Assembly (NCBI GenBank): GCA_030710605.1
Contig: CP092886.1
Location: 55,581,956-55,645,955, forward strand
DNA length: 64,000 nt
Origin: Cordylochernes scorpioides
Lineage: Eukaryota; Arthropoda; Arachnida; Pseudoscorpiones; Chernetidae
Reading direction: 5' to 3'
Shown: positions 60,031-64,000 of the stretch, one piece after another
Layout of the letters: each line of letters opens with the position of its first letter
Numbering within the stretch: position 1 is the stretch's first letter
Notes under the pieces: generated by a model
The model's database searches: none
What the model saw: only the letters and a program-made list of their open reading frames with translations
Told to the model about the DNA's origin: nothing
Made by a program: the position numbers and the translations under genes

Positions 60031-63000
60031 ATGGAAAGCTTTGAGGCGTCCAAGATGACCCCTCCAGAAGACGTGGAGACATTCAGGGGCCGTATCGTTT
60101 ACAACGCGGACGGGTCTGCTCTTATTCTCGACGACCCTGCGGACCTAGAGGGAGCAGATGAACGCGGAAGCAGTCCCCCACTTGTTAGCCTCGCCCACCA
60201 TGTCTCCTGTCACGAGAAGGTCGTGCATAGCTATCGCGTCTTCAGTCTGCACCATGACCACCCTCCACCAAACCCATCCAATCTGCCCGTATCGGCATCG
60301 GTGCCCATCAAGCCCATCCTGATGTGCTTCATATGTAAATTATCTTTCAGCTACTCTAAGTCATTCATTGCTCACGCGTCTGGTGAACATCGCCTGGATC
60401 TCAGTGACAGAGAAATGGAGCTTTTTTCCCATAGTTGTACATCTGCCATTATCCAAGGACTTGGAAAAGAAAAGACTCCACTATTATCGTTCCTTGAGCC
60501 AATTATAAACCATCCTTCACTAAGGCATTATCTTCCACCAAGTTCCAAAGCCATGGACAATATGAATTCTGAATCCTCTAGTCCAGAAATACTCTCCAAT
60601 AAGATGCTTTTTAACCACAAACCTCTAAACTGTGATGATCCTTTAGCTCCTGAACTGGAGGATCTTGCAAACATAGAGAAGATAGCCAAAGCTGCGGCTG
60701 CAGCTGCTAATTCTATCGACGAAACAATGATACCAACTACTATGGGTTCAATGAAGATTTGTTCCCAGGACGAGAAAAATAATTTGAGCTTAGACATCGG
60801 CGAATCAACTCCCAAATTAACGAGTCCTTCCAGTCATTCTCCAATTCCATCAACAAGCTCATTGCTCATGGGTTGTCCTCAACACCCAGATGGCAAAACC
60901 AATGGCATTGAATGTCCGAAATGTGATATGATCCTTGGTTCTTCGCGAACTCTTGGAGGCCATATGAATCTGCTCCATTCACGAAATTCTTGTAAAACTC
61001 TGAAATGTCCGAAATGCAACTGGCATTATAAATATCAAGAAACCCTTGAAATTCACATGAAAGAAAAACATCCAGAAAATGAAATGAATTGTATATATTG
61101 CCTGTCCAATCAACCACACCCTCGATTATCAAGAGGCGAGACTTACAATTGTGGCTATAAGCCTTATAGATGTGAAGTCTGCAATTATTCTACCACCACT
61201 AAAGGGAATTTGAGCATTCATATGCAATCAGATAAGCACATCAACAATGTTCAAGAGATCCAAAATGGAAGTCTTCAACCTGAACATGTACTACAACCGC
61301 AGAATATTCCTCCAAATAACGTCATTCCTGTTGACAAAAAACCATCAATAGCAAATAAGCCAAAAGCCATGTGGAGATGCGACGTATGCAACTATGAAAC
61401 CAATGTTGCAAGAAATTTGAGAATTCATATGACGAGTGAAAAACACACGCATAATATAATGGTGTTGGAACAAAATGTAAAGCACATGCAGCAGATGTCG
61501 GCTTTTCAAGCGATGGCTGATCCACTATTTCAGTTCCATCCTGGGCTGCTGATGCCGTGCGACTCGCAACTTCAACCAGAAGCTGCCTTAGCAGACATGG
61601 CATATAACCACGCCCTGCTAATGATGGCTACCCAGCATCAACACCAAAGAGTTGTTAACTCTGGAAAGTTGACGCCCATGCTAGACATCGGTGCACCAGA
61701 TCCGACATTGAGACCAGAAGCATATGGAGAGAGCTCCAACTTGTTTCTCTGCTGTATCTGCGGTGTGTTCTCCACAGACTCGATTGATTTACTCCACCGA
61801 CATGTTCAGGAAGATCGAACGAGACAGAGAGAAGACGAAGTACTTGTGGCTATGACTGGAACTTTTCTCTGCAAGCTTTGCTCTTATAAAACAAACCTCA
61901 AAGCAAACTTTCAACTTCATTGCAAAACCGATAAGCATCTTCAAAGATTGCAGCACGTCAATCATATCAAAGAAGGTGGCCCAGCAAATGAATGGAAAAT
62001 AAAATTTTCTGGAGTCGGCAACTCAGTACAGGTGCGTTGTACCTGTTGCAATTACTATACTAACAGCATACACAAGTTGCAAATGCACACTGCAAGTCCT
62101 CAGCACGACGCTTGCAGTAACATTTACTTGCATTTGTTAGCTCTAGATGCAACACTTTCGGCAGAAGTGAAATATTATCACTGCAAATTCTGCACATCCA
62201 ATCATAGGACTAAACTTCATTTGATCCTGCACGTCCATTCGTTCCAGCATCTTTGCAACAGCGAAGGTCGTGAAGAGCCGGAGCCCTTCGCGATTAAGGA
62301 GCTGAAGCCCAATGAGAAAGTCATATTTGAAGCTGAAGGTGGTAAGTACTTTTCATTTATCCCCTTTTTATATGATTTTAACCATGTGTTTATTCAGAAG
62401 TTCATCCTGAAATGCCAATGCACGAAGAGAACGAAGCCCCCAAAATGAAGGAGGAAGTCAAGGATGAGCCCAATCAAGAAGAAAACAAAACTGATTATTT
62501 GAATAACAACAATAATAACAACAAAAATGAGGCTAAAAATCACGCAATTCCTTGTCCTCTCTGTCAAGAGAAAATAAAGGATTACGATAAACTAGAGCCT
62601 CATCTTATGGAGGTTCACCAAGTGAATAAGGAAGGAGTTCAGCGTCTTCTCGCAATTGTAGAAAAACCTGCTTGGACCCCAAAACCTTCTCAAGAAATAG
62701 TTGAGCCTAAGCAAGAAATTGCCGATGATGCCAAACAAGCCGCAGTCAACAATACTAATAACAACAACAATAACGAAGACGAAAATGAAAAGCCTTTGGA
62801 AGATTTGGAAGAATTTTCATGTCCAAAATGCTTTAAAAAGTTCTTGTTTATTGAAGAGCTTTTCAGCCACCAAAATGAACAAGAACATCTGGACATTTCT
62901 CACACATCTAAAGGACTTAGTTATCATTGCTGGAATAAAATGTGCAATCAGATCTTTACATCTATTCCAGCTCTTCAGATGCACTTTCGAGAAGTACATG

Positions 63001-64000
63001 TGAAAAGACCTCTTCTTTCGGTCTCAGATCGCCATGTCTACAAATATCGCTGCAACCAATGTAGCTTGGCATTTAAAACGCTGGAGAAGCTCAATTTGCA
63101 CTCCCAGTATCACGCAATTCGAGCGGCAACCAAATGTGTCCTGTGTGGTAGAAGCTTCCGCACTATGGCTGCCGTTCAAAAGCACGTTGAAGCAGTCCAT
63201 GTTGACATGACCAAAGAGGAAATGGAACAGTATAGAAATAGCCTGGTTAATAATCCTCTGCTGTCCAACTCGGGATCAGGAGTCTTAGCTCCTGATACCT
63301 TGGAATTGCTGAAGAAAGAAACAATACGAGATGATAATGAAGAAGAAGCACCAGCCCTTTCAGCGAATTTAGAGAGAATGGATACTTACGAGTGTGGTGA
63401 CAACGAGGCTAAAGACCAACAGATGCATCATCATCATCAATCGCAGGATCAGATGAACCAAGATATCAATAAAGATCAATTTTTTGAAGATTATTTGAAC
63501 AGTCAAACCAATGCCGAAGAAGGGTATTCAGATCCGAACCGCAAGTACAAGTGTCACCGATGCAAGGTGGCATACACTAGACAATGCTATTTAACAAGCC
63601 ACAATAAAACTTTGCAGCACCGAAAAGGAGAAAAGATGACATATCCTCTTGAAAAATATCTAGATCCAAATCGACCTTTCAAATGCGAAATTTGCAAGGA
63701 ATCTTTCACCCAAAAGAACATTCTTCTAGTTCACTATAACTCAGTTTCACATTTGCATAAGGTGAAAATGGTACAAAAGGAGAGTGGACATCTAAATAAT
63801 AATAACAGCAATGCTTCCAACTCTCAAAATTCTATGAACCAAATTTCTTCTCAGAATAACACCGCCAATATGGGATTCTCGTCTCAAGCAATGAACTCAG
63901 AATCCGATAAGAAGCCCTATAAGTGTAACATCTGTAAGGTTTCATATTCGCAGGCCTCTACCCTTGACATTCACGTAAGATCTGTACTGCACCAAACCCG
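60031..64000 (+). CDS. zfh2: zfh-2/ZFHX3-4-type multi-zinc-finger homeobox transcription factor, 5' part (partial)
   Basis: This nuclear DNA-binding regulator is coded by two joined exons, 60031-62341 and 62398 to beyond the window edge, giving about 1,304 residues so far. The exon junction splits a Gly/Glu codon and the frame stays open throughout exon 2. Near the N-terminus are FRGRIVYNADGSA (residues 18-30) and SAIIQGLGKEKTPLLSFLEP (138-157), which I recognise as ZFHX3/ZFHX4/Zfh2 signatures. Seventeen C2H2-type fingers begin at about residues 99, 295, 326, 381, 450, 574, 614, 670, 718, 823, 912, 948, 989, 1017, 1156, 1200 and 1280. The sixth is atypical in its histidine spacing, and the twelfth has a CX4C knuckle. 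The last finger, ending HVRSVLHQT, is a family hallmark. Poly-Ala (220-226), poly-Asn and a His run separate the fingers. Family members carry several homeodomains further C-terminal, which are not reached here. The start is the first in-frame Met after an in-frame TGA at 60022. In flies the family acts in neuronal and appendage patterning; that role here is inferred. Confidence 0.94.
62342..62397 (+). other. 56-base intron of zfh2
   Basis: The intron starts with a strong donor (GGTG|GTAAGTAC) and ends with a pyrimidine/A-rich TTTATTCAG acceptor. Reading straight through it stays open for a while and stops at 62446-62448, so a naive ORF caller adds a false 35-residue tail. Splicing it out restores a long open frame with eight more zinc fingers. 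That is strong internal evidence that the intron is real. Confidence 0.92.

Noticed and set aside
62342..62448. In-frame extension of the first zfh2 exon to a stop at 62448
   Set aside because: A consensus 56-base intron begins at 62342; splicing restores hundreds of open codons with zinc fingers.

Overview
This window looks like AT-rich nuclear DNA from an arthropod. The reasons are one recognisable gene (a zfh-2/ZFHX3-ZFHX4-type transcription factor with Asn-rich runs and a 56-base intron), abundant short non-autonomous transposons, and no bacterial gene structure. I cannot place it to order or species from sequence alone.

Layout. Bases 1-60,010 contain no protein-coding gene I can support; the open frames there are short and resemble no family I know. 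This stretch is a mosaic of three things. (i) Dispersed repeats: palindromic Penelope-like fragments with hammerhead-ribozyme-like cores, a second palindromic family built on a conserved hairpin, a complete short Helitron, two copies of a Tc1/mariner-type MITE, two tRNA-derived SINE candidates, and three copies of a (GT)n-tailed retroposon with target-site duplications. (ii) Tandem arrays, clustered at 7.7-12 kb and found again at 46-47.6, 49.2-50.6 and 57.4-58.7 kb; two have higher-order structure (2 x 58 bp, and a 6 x 74 = 444 bp duplicated block). (iii) GC-richer islands without repeats, often with homeodomain-type ATTA/TAAT words, CCAAT words or good splice donors. These are candidate regulatory elements or untranslated first exons.

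Bases 60,012-64,000 hold the first coding exon and part of the second exon of the zfh2 gene on the plus strand. A splice acceptor just upstream of the start codon shows that at least one untranslated exon lies further 5'. Much of the 60 kb to the left is therefore probably 5' intron and/or regulatory territory of this gene. The reading frame is still open at the window edge; 17 C2H2-type fingers are visible and the homeodomains expected for the family lie outside.

The most interesting signal is the set of hammerhead-like cores in dispersed inverted-repeat elements. Several copies keep the CTGAYGA box, a stem II, the GAAA box, a tiny palindromic stem III and a matching stem I. Hammerheads with very short stem III are established for Penelope-like elements; their presence here is read from sequence by eye and needs covariance-model and cleavage tests.
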